Assembly (NCBI RefSeq): GCF_000317245.1 | Contig: NZ_AJLJ01000112.1 | Span: 1-63,952 of the forward strand | From: Fischerella muscicola SAG 1427-1 = PCC 73103 | GTDB taxonomy: Bacteria > Cyanobacteriota > Cyanobacteriia > Cyanobacteriales > Nostocaceae | Length of the DNA: 63,952 nucleotides | Reading direction: 5' to 3' | Shown: piece after piece, positions 9,270 through 19,246 of the stretch | Position numbering within the stretch: position 1 is the first letter of the stretch | How the letters are laid out: every line of letters starts with the position of its first letter | Notes under the pieces: generated by a model | The model's database searches: none | What the model saw: only the letters and a program-made list of their open reading frames with translations | What the model was told of the DNA's origin: nothing | Translations under genes and position numbers: made by a program

Positions 9270-11579
9270 TTACTTATTGTTTTCCAATATTTTATATTTA
9301 TAAATAGCTAAACTACTTTTAACAGCCACTAATGCTAAAGCAGAGGGAACTAAAGGTATCCAACCTCCCTTAAAAGTCAGCAAACCCCAACAACTTGCAT
9401 ATAAAACAACCAAAGCCACTCCTCCTCTCAGTAAAATTAGACGCAGTGAGATCAAACGCCAAGCGAGCAAACCTCCTACTAACGACCAACTCCAAATCCA
9501 CATCGTTTCAATTGGTTTTGACCACGACCAAATCAACGGTCGTTGATCTAATACTCTACTGAGAATTTGACTGACCATGTGTGCTTGAATTTCCACACCT
9601 GTCATAGTTTTAACTGAAAAATAACCACTACTGTAGGGCGTGCGCCAATGATGGTCGTTAAAACTAGGGTCTGTAGTACCAACAATAACAATACGATTTT
9701 TGACTAAATTCGTATTAAATTGATTGTTGAGAATTTCTTGGAGAGTCACTTTTTCTGCAATTTCTTCTGAAGCGCGATAGTTGAGTAATATTTGATGACC
9801 GCTAGCATTAATATTGTGGTAGCTACCTGTATTTTTTTCTAAAGTTTTAAATACGACTTTCCCCAATTTTAAGTAATTATCTGGTGTAAAATCTTGCTGA
9901 ATTCCAGATTCAGTTAAGTAACTAACTGCAAGCTTCCAAGCAAAAGAATATTTGCTTTCACAGGGAGATGCAGAATCTACAGCTAATATTTGCCGACGCA
10001 GAACAGCATCAGAGTCAAGTTTTACATTATTAAAGCCTTGACCATGTTTTGAAACTTCTGGAGGAGGTTTAATACCAGGTTTTCCATAATGACAAATAGT
10101 AAAGAGATTATTGCTATTTTTTATCTTTGCAGCTAAATTTCTATATTTTGCTTCCAGAGGAGTTTCTCGATAGATATCGAAACCGATCGCTCGCGGTTTT
10201 GACAGTTCTAGTTTTGTTAGTAATTGTGCAAAAGAACGCTCAGACAAGGAAGCAGCTTTTCTTTCTGTAATCGGTTGAGATTGGACATCTTCTTCTGTGA
10301 TGGTAACTAATAATAACCGTTTATCTATGCCTTCATCGGGTCGCGATCGCATCAGTTGATCGTAAGCTTGTAGCTCCCATACTTGCAAAAAACCAAGAGT
10401 TCTGATGGCAATAACTATACTGGTAATGGCGAAACTAGCTACAGCGACTTGCCAAAGTGGGAGAGCAGTTTGATACTTATTTTGCTGATCTAACTGTTTT
10501 TTTAGCCAATTTAAATCAAATATAGCTTTATATATAGGATTTTTAACAATTAATTTGCCTTGGTGCTGATTTACTAAGCCAGAAAGGCGTAATTCCAGAT
10601 AGACATCAGAATTATTAGCAGCTATTTTCCCTTGCTGCAAAATTTTTTTATACAATAACAGTAAAGATGTGCTGGAACGGGAATTTCTAAAAATGCGATC
10701 GCGAATCGTCCGCAAATGCTCCGGTTCGTCTTGAGATTCCCAATTCTCAATTATGCGCTTTCTCACTAACTGCTTGATAGATTGCGGTGTTTGCATCTCA
10801 GACTCCTGAGAAATCAACCAGCAGAGTTTTTGAGTTAAAAATGGTTGTCCACCAGTCCAATACAGGATTTCTTGAAAAACAGCTTCCGGATCGTTAACTT
10901 TTTTCATTAAACCCTGTACTAAACTAACACTCTCATGTAGTTGAAATCCTTTTAATTCAATCGCTCTACCGATATTAAAAGGAGCCGCATTTTCATCTTG
11001 AATTAAATCAGCAGGTGTTGCTACACCCAGTAATGCAAAAGACAGTCTTCTATACTCTGGGTTACTTGCCCTTTTATCGTAGCAGTGACGAATCAAAGCA
11101 AAAAATTCATCTGTGGGAAATTTTAAACTCAGGACGCTATCAATTTCATCAATAAAAATCACAATTTTTTGCTTAATTTGTGTTAGCAAGACACTTTCAA
11201 TAAACTCACCCAAACATTGCACAGGTGATAAATCTTCCCGTTCACGCAACCAACTACGACGGTTTACTTGTAGCTCAAATCCACTGATTAATTCTTGAAT
11301 AATCCCGCCATACCATTGCTGTGCTGTAATTTGTTGACTACCAATCCCGCTTAATTCAATTTCAGCGCAGTTAATATCTTGTGCTTGTAATTTGCACATA
11401 GTCTTAATCCGCAAGCTAGATTTACCCATTTGTCGAGAGTTAAGGACATAGCAATATTCCCCAGCTAACAAAGCATTGTAAAGCTCGTGGTCTGCCTCTC
11501 GGACAATATAGGTAGGAGCGTCAGGAGGTAAACTTCCTCCGGCTTGATATTTGTAGTGGGAGTAGAGTTCAGCACTCAT
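9270..11579 (-). CDS. AAA-like (AAA_35) plus CHASE2 membrane protein
   Basis: A 769-residue fusion. Residues about 15-340 form an AAA-like NTPase: the Walker A-like loop SRQMGKSSL and the Walker [12 protein letters not shown] are clear. A transmembrane helix follows (about 373-392), then a CHASE2 extracytoplasmic sensor domain (about 395-690; [17 protein letters not shown] and AIGFDIYRE are typical), then about three C-terminal membrane helices. CHASE2 domains usually sense unknown ligands for kinases or cyclases. Here the NTPase takes the place of a kinase or cyclase output. It is divergent from the lanthipeptide precursor gene and shares its 213-bp upstream region, and it precedes TpsA-CHAT on the same strand. 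The domains are secure; the function is unknown. Confidence 0.85.
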   Translation of the reverse strand: MSAELYSHYKYQAGGSLPPDAPTYIVREADHELYNALLAGEYCYVLNSRQMGKSSLRIKTMCKLQAQDINCAEIELSGIGSQQITAQQWYGGIIQELISGFELQVNRRSWLREREDLSPVQCLGEFIESVLLTQIKQKIVIFIDEIDSVLSLKFPTDEFFALIRHCYDKRASNPEYRRLSFALLGVATPADLIQDENAAPFNIGRAIELKGFQLHESVSLVQGLMKKVNDPEAVFQEILYWTGGQPFLTQKLCWLISQESEMQTPQSIKQLVRKRIIENWESQDEPEHLRTIRDRIFRNSRSSTSLLLLYKKILQQGKIAANNSDVYLELRLSGLVNQHQGKLIVKNPIYKAIFDLNWLKKQLDQQNKYQTALPLWQVAVASFAITSIVIAIRTLGFLQVWELQAYDQLMRSRPDEGIDKRLLLVTITEEDVQSQPITERKAASLSERSFAQLLTKLELSKPRAIGFDIYRETPLEAKYRNLAAKIKNSNNLFTICHYGKPGIKPPPEVSKHGQGFNNVKLDSDAVLRRQILAVDSASPCESKYSFAWKLAVSYLTESGIQQDFTPDNYLKLGKVVFKTLEKNTGSYHNINASGHQILLNYRASEEIAEKVTLQEILNNQFNTNLVKNRIVIVGTTDPSFNDHHWRTPYSSGYFSVKTMTGVEIQAHMVSQILSRVLDQRPLIWSWSKPIETMWIWSWSLVGGLLAWRLISLRLILLRGGVALVVLYASCWGLLTFKGGWIPLVPSALALVAVKSSLAIYKYKILENNK

Positions 11580-11617
11580 AAGGGGCTAGTACCGCTATAA
11601 AGCTCACAATTTATTTC

Positions 11618-11678
11618 TTACCTGAATTTAACTGAGTTTACCTGAATTAACTGAAATAGCTATATTTAATTACCTGAA
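11618..11678. promoter_or_regulatory. Three direct TTACCTGAA repeats upstream of lanA
   Basis: TTACCTGAA occurs three times, at 11618, 11638 and 11670. The first two belong to a longer near-repeat unit (TTACCTGAATT(T)AACTGA) with 20-bp spacing. They lie in the divergent region between the CHASE2/AAA gene and the precursor gene. Repeated direct motifs at two-helical-turn spacing suggest a binding site for a multimeric regulator, but none is identified. Confidence 0.4.
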
Positions 11679-11792
11679 AACATAACTTATTTTAACTCAA
11701 CTATTCCTTTTAATTATCAAACATACTGTGAACATGAAAGCAAATTAAGTTTGTTTTCTGAACACTTAAAACTTTTATCAAGGAGAAAAACA

Positions 11793-12017
11793 ATGTCACA
11801 ACAAGATATTATCCGCGCTTGGAAAGATGCAGAGTTTCGCGAAAGTCTGAGTCAAGAGCAACGCTCTCAACTACCTAAAAACCCCGCAGGAATAGACGAA
11901 ATACCTGATGAATCTCTGGAAACCATAGTTGGTGGTCGTGGTTGCGGTGGAGGTACTGGCTGTGGAACAGGAGGTAACTGTACTTGCTGCGGTGGAAATT
12001 GTACTGGGAAATTATAA
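11793..12017 (+). CDS. Class II lanthipeptide precursor (mersacidin/lichenicidin-type leader)
   Basis: A 74-residue precursor peptide. The chosen ATG has a strong AAGGAG site 7 nt upstream; a longer in-frame start 42 bp upstream lacks one. The leader (1-48) has the family pattern IIRAWKDAEFRESLSQEQR, then LPKNPAG, then an acidic stretch ending in the double-glycine cleavage site VGG. The 26-residue core is glycine-rich with six Cys (core positions 3, 9, 15, 17, 18, 22), four Thr (7, 11, 16, 23) and no Ser. LanM should dehydrate Thr to Dhb and add Cys thiols to give methyllanthionine rings. The C39 exporter downstream should remove the leader after GG. The final product and its activity are not predictable. 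Confidence 0.9.
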   Translation: MSQQDIIRAWKDAEFRESLSQEQRSQLPKNPAGIDEIPDESLETIVGGRGCGGGTGCGTGGNCTCCGGNCTGKL

Positions 12018-12060
12018 ATAACCTCTTTAGTTGTTAACAAGAAGTTCGGCTAATTTCCAA

Positions 12061-12094
12061 AGCAGTAATTGAAAAATATTTTTCGATTACTGCT
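12061..12094 (+). terminator. 16-bp hairpin between lanA and lanM
   Basis: Arms of 16 bp (left AGCAGTAATTGAAAAA, one G-U position, 2-nt loop) lie in the 132-bp gap after the precursor gene. Such hairpins in RiPP operons often end most transcripts or stabilise the short precursor mRNA, so that peptide is made in excess of the synthetase. This is inferred from position and structure. Confidence 0.55.
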
Positions 12095-12149
12095 AAAACT
12101 TATCAAATAAACATAATTGAATTTCAATTAGTTGTAGGAGTCAAATATT

Positions 12150-15100
12150 GTGGTTCGAGAATACTTTCAAAATTCTAACTGGTATCGTGCAGTTACTTTA
12201 ACAGAACGAATTATTGCTCAAAATACAGAACCAAATCAGAAGTCAGTCAATACAGATTTGGCTCAACGTCGGCTGAATCGCTGGCAAAGTCAAACTCCCT
12301 TCAATACTGATTCTTACTTTGCCGAACGTTTAGCTTTAGATGATATTTCCCAAGAGGAATTTTTTTCTCTTCTAGGGGGATCTATTGATGTAGTCAAAGA
12401 AAGTTTTACTACAACACCCAACTGGTTAATACAGTTAAACCAGGCATTTTTAAATGCTGCCAATTGTGATGAGCAATTTCAGCTGCCAAAATCAATAAAA
12501 ACCCCAGGGATAGAGAAGTTTTTATACTTGATCGAACCACTTATTACTCAAGGTTATCGTCGTTTGTCTGAAGAAATCCAAAAGTTGAGCCAAGAACAAT
12601 TAGAACTACCGTTCGATCCGCAAGTAGTTATAGAAATGCTAGTACCACATCTAGCACGAAGACTACTGCAAATGTTAAATCGTACTTTAGTTCTAGAGCT
12701 TAACGTTGCTCGCTTACAAGGTTTACTAGAAGGCAATACTCCTCAAGAGCGATTTGAAAGTTTTGGAGAGCATCTTCGTCAATCTGATGTGGCTCTTGCT
12801 ATTTTGCAAGAATATCCTGTCTTGGCTCGACAAGTCACTATTTGTATTAATTATTGGGTAAGATTTAGTCTAGAGTTTCTTCAGCATTTAAGTGCAGATT
12901 GGGATGCAATTAAAGCTACATTCAGTCCCGCTCGCGATCCTGGTTTGTTAGCAGAAGTTTATAGCAATGCTGGTGATATCCATCGAGGTGGACGTTCTGT
13001 GATGCTCGTAAAATTCAGTTCGGGCTTTCAATTAATCTACAAACCGAGATCCCTAGCAGTAGATGTACATTTTCAGCAACTTCTGACCTGGCTGAACCAG
13101 CGTGGCGATCGCCTATTTTTCCGTACAATCAAAGTTCTAGATCGTAACAATTATGGTTGGCTGGAATTTGTCAAGACTCAAGGTTGTACGTCAAAAGAGG
13201 AAGTCCAACGCTTCTACGAACGTCAGGGCGGTTATTTAGCTCTACTTTATGCCCTACAAGCAACTGATTTTCACGCTGAAAATTTAATTGCTGTTGGCGA
13301 GCATCCAGTTTTAATCGATTTAGAAGCCCTGTTTCATCCTGCTGTTGGAGAATTAGATACTGCTAAAGCCAACCTACTAGCTAGCGATAAAATGGCTTAC
13401 TCTGTTGTGGGTATAGGCTTATTGCCTCAGAGGATTGGGAAGGACGATCAATCTGATGGTATTGATTTGAGTGGTTTAGGTAGCAAAGAAGGACAACTGA
13501 GCCTGACTCAGTTTCCCTATTGGGAAAATATAGGTACTGATCAAATGCGGTTGGAACGTAAGCAGATGGAAATGCCTGCAACTCAAAATCGACCAACTTT
13601 GAATGGTAATAACGTCAACCTATTGGATTATACAGAAGAGATTATTAATGGATTTACTAATATATATCAGTTACTTCTAAAATATCAGGATGAATTACTC
13701 TCTGCTGATAGTCCCATTGCTGCTTTTGCTCAAGATGAAGTACGGGTGATCATCCGTCCTACTCGCCTCTATAGTTTCTTATTAGAAGAAAGTTTTCATC
13801 CCGATCTGTTACGAGATGCCCTAGAGCGCGATCGCCATTTTGATCGACTATGGTATTACGTTAAATACCGACCCTATCTGAAGCAAGTGATTTCAGCAGA
13901 GTGTCAAGACCTGCTCCAAGGAGACATTCCACTGTTTACTACTCGCCCCAACTCGCGGGATGTATGGAGTAGTTCGGGTCAGAAAATCGACGGATTGCTG
14001 AAAGAACGTAGTTTTGATATGGTATGTCGCCGTCTCCAGCAGTTGAGCGAGCGAGATATGACACAACAATTATGGTTTATCCGTGCTTCTTTAGCAACAG
14101 TACACTTGGGCTTAGATGAAGTTAATTTTCCTAGCTATTCGCTTTCAGAACCTAAAATTGTAGTTGATCGCCAGCAACTCTTAACTGCTGCCAGTGCAAT
14201 TGGCGATCGCCTAAATTTCTTAGCAGTACGTGGCGAAGAAGACGCCTCTTGGATTGGTTTAACTTTTTTAGGCGAGCGTCATTGGTCTCTTGTATCTTTA
14301 GGCTTTGATTTATATGACGGTTTACCTGGAATAATACTGTTTCTCGCTTATCTTGGTAAGGCTACAAAAGAAGAAAATTATACCAATCTGGCACGAGGAG
14401 CATTAATAACTATGCGTTCTCAAATAGAGGAATTTCGGTCAGACCTCAAACGGATTGGAGCTTTTGGTGGCTGGGGAGGAATCATCTATACCCTAACCCA
14501 TTTAGCGGTGTTATGGAATCAACCAGAATTAATGACTGAAGCGGAAAAGATAGTTGAATATCTTCCCAATTTAATTGAGCAAGATACGCAGTTTGACATT
14601 ATCAGTGGTGCTGCTGGATGTATTAGCAGTTTACTTGCTCTGTATAAATGTAAACCTACTGATGATACTCTGACTGTCGCAATTCAATGTGGTGATTTAC
14701 TCATCGCTCAGGCTGAAATGATGGCGCATGGTGTTGGTTGGACTTGGAAAGATGAGATGTTTGAAGAAAAACCACTGACAGGTTTTTCTCATGGTGCGGC
14801 AGGAATAGCAGCGTCGTTGCTAGAATTGGCAGCAATAACAGGCGAGCAACGTTTTGCAACTACAGCTGTAGCTGCTATCGAGTACGAGCGAAGTCATTTC
14901 CTTCCTGAAGCCGAAAATTGGTTAGACTTACGTAGTTTTACTGATACAGTACTCAAAGAAAAAGAAGAACAATCTGCTTCTTGTATGTGTGCTTGGTGTC
15001 ATGGTGCTACAGGGATTGGGTTAGCTCGCCTACGCAGTCTTCCTCATCTTGATAATCCCGAAATCCGCTCTGAGATTGACACCGCTTTGAGAACTACCCT

Positions 15101-15455
15101 AGCCAAAGGATTTGGTAACAATCATTCTCTGTGTCACGGTGATTTAGGCAACTTAGAATTGCTATTGCAAGCTAGCCTAACTCTCGATCAGTCCCAGTGG
15201 CAACCTCAAGTCGATCGCTTGGCTGCCATTATTCTCGAAAGCATTAATAAACACGGTTGGCTTTGTGGCGTTCCTTCAGGAGTGGAGACTCCTGGTTTAA
15301 TGACTGGACTGGCTGGTATTGGTTATGGATTGCTACGTTTGGCAGAACCAGATAATGTTCCTTCAGTTCTAGTGTTGGAATCTCCAAAGTTAAACAGTGC
15401 AATGTCAAATTACTTAACTCAAGAAAAAGAGCAGATTACGATCGCCTTTACCTAA
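12150..15455 (+). CDS. lanM: Class II lanthionine synthetase LanM
   Basis: A 1101-residue bifunctional enzyme that dehydrates Ser/Thr and then cyclises with Cys. The N-terminal dehydratase half (DUF4135, about 130-700) has YKPRSLAVDVHF (about 296) and the kinase-like catalytic region DFHAENLIAV (about 373), then HPVLIDLEALF. The C-terminal LanC-like cyclase (about 730-1080) has the active-site region FSHGAAGI (H881) and the zinc ligands C950 (WCHGATGIG), C995 and H996 (LCHGDLGN). This is the standard Cys-Cys-His set, not the Cys-Cys-Cys set of ProcM-type enzymes. The start is GTG, 9 nt after TAGGAG. It is in one operon with the precursor, exporter and adaptor. Length is normal for LanM. Confidence 0.95.
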   Translation: MVREYFQNSNWYRAVTLTERIIAQNTEPNQKSVNTDLAQRRLNRWQSQTPFNTDSYFAERLALDDISQEEFFSLLGGSIDVVKESFTTTPNWLIQLNQAFLNAANCDEQFQLPKSIKTPGIEKFLYLIEPLITQGYRRLSEEIQKLSQEQLELPFDPQVVIEMLVPHLARRLLQMLNRTLVLELNVARLQGLLEGNTPQERFESFGEHLRQSDVALAILQEYPVLARQVTICINYWVRFSLEFLQHLSADWDAIKATFSPARDPGLLAEVYSNAGDIHRGGRSVMLVKFSSGFQLIYKPRSLAVDVHFQQLLTWLNQRGDRLFFRTIKVLDRNNYGWLEFVKTQGCTSKEEVQRFYERQGGYLALLYALQATDFHAENLIAVGEHPVLIDLEALFHPAVGELDTAKANLLASDKMAYSVVGIGLLPQRIGKDDQSDGIDLSGLGSKEGQLSLTQFPYWENIGTDQMRLERKQMEMPATQNRPTLNGNNVNLLDYTEEIINGFTNIYQLLLKYQDELLSADSPIAAFAQDEVRVIIRPTRLYSFLLEESFHPDLLRDALERDRHFDRLWYYVKYRPYLKQVISAECQDLLQGDIPLFTTRPNSRDVWSSSGQKIDGLLKERSFDMVCRRLQQLSERDMTQQLWFIRASLATVHLGLDEVNFPSYSLSEPKIVVDRQQLLTAASAIGDRLNFLAVRGEEDASWIGLTFLGERHWSLVSLGFDLYDGLPGIILFLAYLGKATKEENYTNLARGALITMRSQIEEFRSDLKRIGAFGGWGGIIYTLTHLAVLWNQPELMTEAEKIVEYLPNLIEQDTQFDIISGAAGCISSLLALYKCKPTDDTLTVAIQCGDLLIAQAEMMAHGVGWTWKDEMFEEKPLTGFSHGAAGIAASLLELAAITGEQRFATTAVAAIEYERSHFLPEAENWLDLRSFTDTVLKEKEEQSASCMCAWCHGATGIGLARLRSLPHLDNPEIRSEIDTALRTTLAKGFGNNHSLCHGDLGNLELLLQASLTLDQSQWQPQVDRLAAIILESINKHGWLCGVPSGVETPGLMTGLAGIGYGLLRLAEPDNVPSVLVLESPKLNSAMSNYLTQEKEQITIAFT

Positions 15456-15477
15456 GAGAGATTATTACCTTTTTCTA

Positions 15478-17625
15478 ATGAAATATCAGCTTGTCCAACA
15501 GCATAGCGAAGAAGATTGCGGTGCGGCTTGTCTGGCAAGTATCGCCAAATATTACGGTCGTATTTTTACCATCAGCCGTATCCGTGAAACAGTAGGAACT
15601 CGCAGCAGTGGTACTACCTTATTGGGATTAAAGCAAGGAGCAGAAGCACTTGGCTTTAACGCCAGAGCGGTTAAAGCTCCTCTAGACGCGATCGCGCAAA
15701 AAACCGTGCCTCTACCAGCTATCATTCATTGGAAAGGTTATCACTGGGTAGTTTTTTACGGTAAACAGGGCAACAAATATGTAGTAGCTGACCCTAGTGT
15801 TGGCATCCAGTATCTAGACAAAAAGTGGTTCTTAGAGGCATGGGCAGGTGCGACTATGCTGCTTTTAGAACCAGATCCAGTACGCTTTTTTACCCAGTCG
15901 GATGAGAAAGAGAAAATTGGCGGATTGGGTCGTTTCCTCAAACGCATCTGGCCCTATCGTGCTATTGTTGCCCAAACCTTCCTATTAAATGCAGTTCTTG
16001 GTCTATTTTCCCTTGCTTCCCCCTTTCTGCTGCAAATGCTCACTGATGATGTGCTGGTACGCGGTGATACGCAAATGCTTACTGGCGTTGTCATTGCCGT
16101 GATCGTCATGCACCTTGTTAGCAGTAGTCTGCGACTGGCACAATCTAACCTTGTTGCTCACTTTGCTCAACGTCTAAAACTAGGGCTAATCTTTGAATTC
16201 GGACACCAAATTCTCCGCTTACCCCTAAGTTACTACGAATCCCGACGTAGTGGTGAAATAGTCAGCCGTCTAGAAGATATTCAACAAATTAATTATTTAA
16301 TTTCTCAGGCTGTTGTTAGTTTGCCCAGTCAATTTTTTATCGCTCTCGCTTCTGTGGGTTTCATGCTTTTTTACAGCCTAAAACTGACAGCAGTTGCGAT
16401 GCTAATTGCCGTTTTCATGACCCTTTCAACCCTGATGTTTTTACCCACTCTCCAACAAAAAATCCGCAATGTTTTAGTCTTATCGGCAGAAAATCAAGGG
16501 GTATTAGTAGAAACATTTAAAGGAGCCATAACCGTCAAAACCACTACTGCTGCCCCTCAATTCTGGGAAGAATTTCAAAGCCGCTATAGTCGTTTGGCGA
16601 ACTTCTCCTTTCGCACGAGTCAAATCGGCTTCTTCAACAGCATCTTCTCTAATTTAGTTGCTAATATCGGTAGTATTGTCCTGTTATGGGTAGGCAGCAG
16701 CCTTGTGATTGGTAAGGAATTAACCATCGGTCAACTGCTGGCATTTAATAGTATAAATACTAATTTTAACTCTTTTATTGATACCGTACTTGGCTTTGTC
16801 GATGAATTCACCCGTGCAAAAACCGCTACCCAGCGACTTACGGAAGTTATCGACGCTACTCCAGAAACTCAAGACAACAACATCAAGCCTTGGGTGACAA
16901 TTGCCAACAGTACAGATATTATCTGCACCCAGCTTAACTTTCATCACACAGGCAGAGTTGACCTGCTGCAAGACTTCTCCCTCATCCTTCCCGGAGGTAA
17001 GGTGATCGCCCTCATCGGCAAATCTGGCTGTGGCAAAAGTACTTTGGCGAAATTGATTGCGGGGTTATATTCGTCTCAGTCTGGCAATATTCGCTTTGGT
17101 ATCTATAATCAACAAGATATTTCCCTTAATTGTTTGCGGCAACAAGTGGTACTGGTTCCCCAAGAAGCCCAATTTTGGAGTCGGTCAATTATCGACAACT
17201 TTCGCTTGAGTTCACCAGATATTAGCTTTGAAAGCATTGTTAGAGCTTGCCAGATGGCTGGTGCTGACGAATTTATCAGTAAACTACCAGAGAAATATCA
17301 AACCGTTTTAGGGGAATTTGGAGCGAATATTTCTGGTGGACAACGGCAGAGATTAGCGATCGCACGCGCAATAGTCAACAATCCACCCGTACTAATTTTA
17401 GATGAATCCACTAGTGCTCTCGACCCGGTAAGTGAAACCGAAATCTTAGATAAGTTGTTAACCCATCGCCAGGGCAAAACCACAATTATGATTAGCCACC
17501 GTCCGAGAGTGATTCAGCGAGCCGATTGGATCGTCCTGCTGGAACAAGGACAATTGAAACTGCAAGGTGCTGTGGAAGATTTACGCCATCAAGCCGGAGA
17601 TCATTTAGACTTCCTGATTCCTTGA
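15478..17625 (+). CDS. lanT: C39-peptidase ABC exporter (LanT)
   Basis: A 715-residue bacteriocin-type exporter. The N-terminal C39 cysteine peptidase (1-135) has C14 in SEEDCGAACLA, H89 in KGYHWVVF and D105 in VADPSVG, so the protease looks active and should cleave the precursor at its double-glycine site. An ABC transmembrane domain (about 165-440) and a nucleotide-binding domain follow, with Walker A GKSGCGKST (514-522), the signature SGGQRQRLAIARA and Walker B VLILDESTSALD. It starts 22 bp after lanM. The family is certain; its cargo is inferred to be the neighbouring precursor. Confidence 0.95.
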   Translation: MKYQLVQQHSEEDCGAACLASIAKYYGRIFTISRIRETVGTRSSGTTLLGLKQGAEALGFNARAVKAPLDAIAQKTVPLPAIIHWKGYHWVVFYGKQGNKYVVADPSVGIQYLDKKWFLEAWAGATMLLLEPDPVRFFTQSDEKEKIGGLGRFLKRIWPYRAIVAQTFLLNAVLGLFSLASPFLLQMLTDDVLVRGDTQMLTGVVIAVIVMHLVSSSLRLAQSNLVAHFAQRLKLGLIFEFGHQILRLPLSYYESRRSGEIVSRLEDIQQINYLISQAVVSLPSQFFIALASVGFMLFYSLKLTAVAMLIAVFMTLSTLMFLPTLQQKIRNVLVLSAENQGVLVETFKGAITVKTTTAAPQFWEEFQSRYSRLANFSFRTSQIGFFNSIFSNLVANIGSIVLLWVGSSLVIGKELTIGQLLAFNSINTNFNSFIDTVLGFVDEFTRAKTATQRLTEVIDATPETQDNNIKPWVTIANSTDIICTQLNFHHTGRVDLLQDFSLILPGGKVIALIGKSGCGKSTLAKLIAGLYSSQSGNIRFGIYNQQDISLNCLRQQVVLVPQEAQFWSRSIIDNFRLSSPDISFESIVRACQMAGADEFISKLPEKYQTVLGEFGANISGGQRQRLAIARAIVNNPPVLILDESTSALDPVSETEILDKLLTHRQGKTTIMISHRPRVIQRADWIVLLEQGQLKLQGAVEDLRHQAGDHLDFLIP

Positions 17626-17630
17626 AATGT

Positions 17631-19166
17631 ATGGTCAGTAAACCTCAAGCAGATTTTCTCCCATCAGTTGAAGGCTCCGATTTTCTGCCGCCGATCAGTC
17701 GTTGGGCTAAGTTTGGCGGACTCTTTATTGTGGGTGCAGTAGGAGTGGCGATCATAGTTGCATCGGTGACTAAATATAAGGTAACTGTCAAAGCCCCAGC
17801 AACTATTCGTCCTGCTGGAGAATTGCGGATTGTTCAGGCTGCCACAGCAGGCACAATTACCCACATCGCTGTCAAGGAAAACCAAGTGGTTAAAACAGGA
17901 GATGTGATTGCCACTATCGATAACTCCCGCCTGCAAACGAAAAAAAGTCAACTGCAAAGCAATATTCAGCAAGCGCAACTGCAACTTGTGCAAATAAACG
18001 CTCAGATAAATACCTCGTCCAGCCAAATTAGAGCCGAAACCGACCGCATCAACAGTGCTGTTGCCTCCGCGAATGTGGCTTTGAGGGAACATCGCCGCAC
18101 ATATCAAGAAAAGCAAATTACCACCGTCACGGAAGCTCAAGAAGCCAATGCCAACGTCAAGATAGCCCAAGAAGAATTGCAATTAGCTCAGGCGGAGTTA
18201 AAAGCAGCAGAGGCAAACTTAAGGGCAACTGAAGCTTCCTTGGGAGCAGCGAGGACAAAGAGGAACAGATATGAGACTGTAGCCAAACAAGGAGCTATTT
18301 CTCAAGACCAATTTGAGGAAGTTCAACTAGCTTTCCAGCAACAGTCATCAGCAGTGGAGGCACAAAAAGCAGTGGTGGAGGCGCAAAAACAAAAGATTGA
18401 ACGGCTAATACAAGCAATCTCGGCAGCTACAGCTAGATGGCAACGTACTCAAGCTGCCATCAATCCCAGTAATGCAGAAGTTGCGATCGCCTCTGAGCGC
18501 CTTACCCAAGAAAAAGCCACTGGTGCAGCTAATCTCGCAATATTAACTAAAGAACGCCAAGCCCTGATCCAACAACAAATTCAAATCAGCAAGCAGCTAG
18601 AGCGCGATGCCCGGGAACTGCAACAAGTGAAAATCGACATTAAGCAAACTATCATTTCTGCTTCAGGCAACGGTACTCTCTTCCAACTGAAACTGCGAAA
18701 CTCTAACCAGACTGTACAAACTGGAGAGGAAATTGCCCAGATTGTCCCCAATCACACTACGCTAGTGATCAAGGCTTTGGTCAGTGCTGAGGATATTGGC
18801 AAAGTGAAGATTGGTCAAAAGGCACAGTTGCAAGTATCTGCTTGTCCTTATCCAGATTACGGTACTCTTAAAGGTCAGGTCAATGCAATTTCTCCAGATG
18901 CGTTAGGCAAAGCCATGCCGCAGGCATTTGTTCCTCAAGGTTATGGTACTATGGCAACCACCGCCACCACAACTTCCAAGCACAAAGGAGGTGCAATTGG
19001 TCCTTTCTACGAGGTAACGATCCAACCAGAAAACCTATTTCTAGGCATAAGGAACAATCAGTGTCTCATCCAATTAGGGATGGAGGGGACAGCCGATATT
19101 ATTTCCAAACAAGAGACTCTACTCCAATTCTTTCTGAGCAAGACAAGGTTGAGAACAAACTTATGA
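17631..19166 (+). CDS. HlyD-family periplasmic adaptor for LanT
   Basis: A 511-residue membrane-fusion protein. The ATG chosen lies 5 nt after the lanT stop; an upstream in-frame start would sit deep inside lanT and encode a non-homologous tail. A membrane anchor (about 27-46, FGGLFIVGAVGVAIIVAS) is followed by a biotinyl-lipoyl half-motif (GTITHIAVKENQVVKTGDVI), a long Ala/Gln/Glu-rich coiled coil (about 95-330), the second lipoyl half and a beta-barrel region. It should link the inner-membrane exporter to an outer-membrane TolC channel, which is not encoded here. The need for an adaptor fits a Gram-negative envelope. Confidence 0.92.
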   Translation: MVSKPQADFLPSVEGSDFLPPISRWAKFGGLFIVGAVGVAIIVASVTKYKVTVKAPATIRPAGELRIVQAATAGTITHIAVKENQVVKTGDVIATIDNSRLQTKKSQLQSNIQQAQLQLVQINAQINTSSSQIRAETDRINSAVASANVALREHRRTYQEKQITTVTEAQEANANVKIAQEELQLAQAELKAAEANLRATEASLGAARTKRNRYETVAKQGAISQDQFEEVQLAFQQQSSAVEAQKAVVEAQKQKIERLIQAISAATARWQRTQAAINPSNAEVAIASERLTQEKATGAANLAILTKERQALIQQQIQISKQLERDARELQQVKIDIKQTIISASGNGTLFQLKLRNSNQTVQTGEEIAQIVPNHTTLVIKALVSAEDIGKVKIGQKAQLQVSACPYPDYGTLKGQVNAISPDALGKAMPQAFVPQGYGTMATTATTTSKHKGGAIGPFYEVTIQPENLFLGIRNNQCLIQLGMEGTADIISKQETLLQFFLSKTRLRTNL

Positions 19167-19246
19167 GTCCTTAACTAGCGGCATCCCCACTAGCTCTAGC
19201 CAAACAACAGCCAGTACAGAACTGGCGTTTTTCGGCAAAAGTACGT

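Noticed and set aside
12150..15455. ProcM-like promiscuous LanM
   Set aside because: ProcM-type enzymes have a third zinc Cys (CCG). Here the motif is CHG, and only one precursor is adjacent.
17526..17630. Longer N-terminus for the HlyD adaptor
   Set aside because: The extra 35 codons lie inside lanT in another frame and read as Arg/Ser-rich non-homologous sequence.
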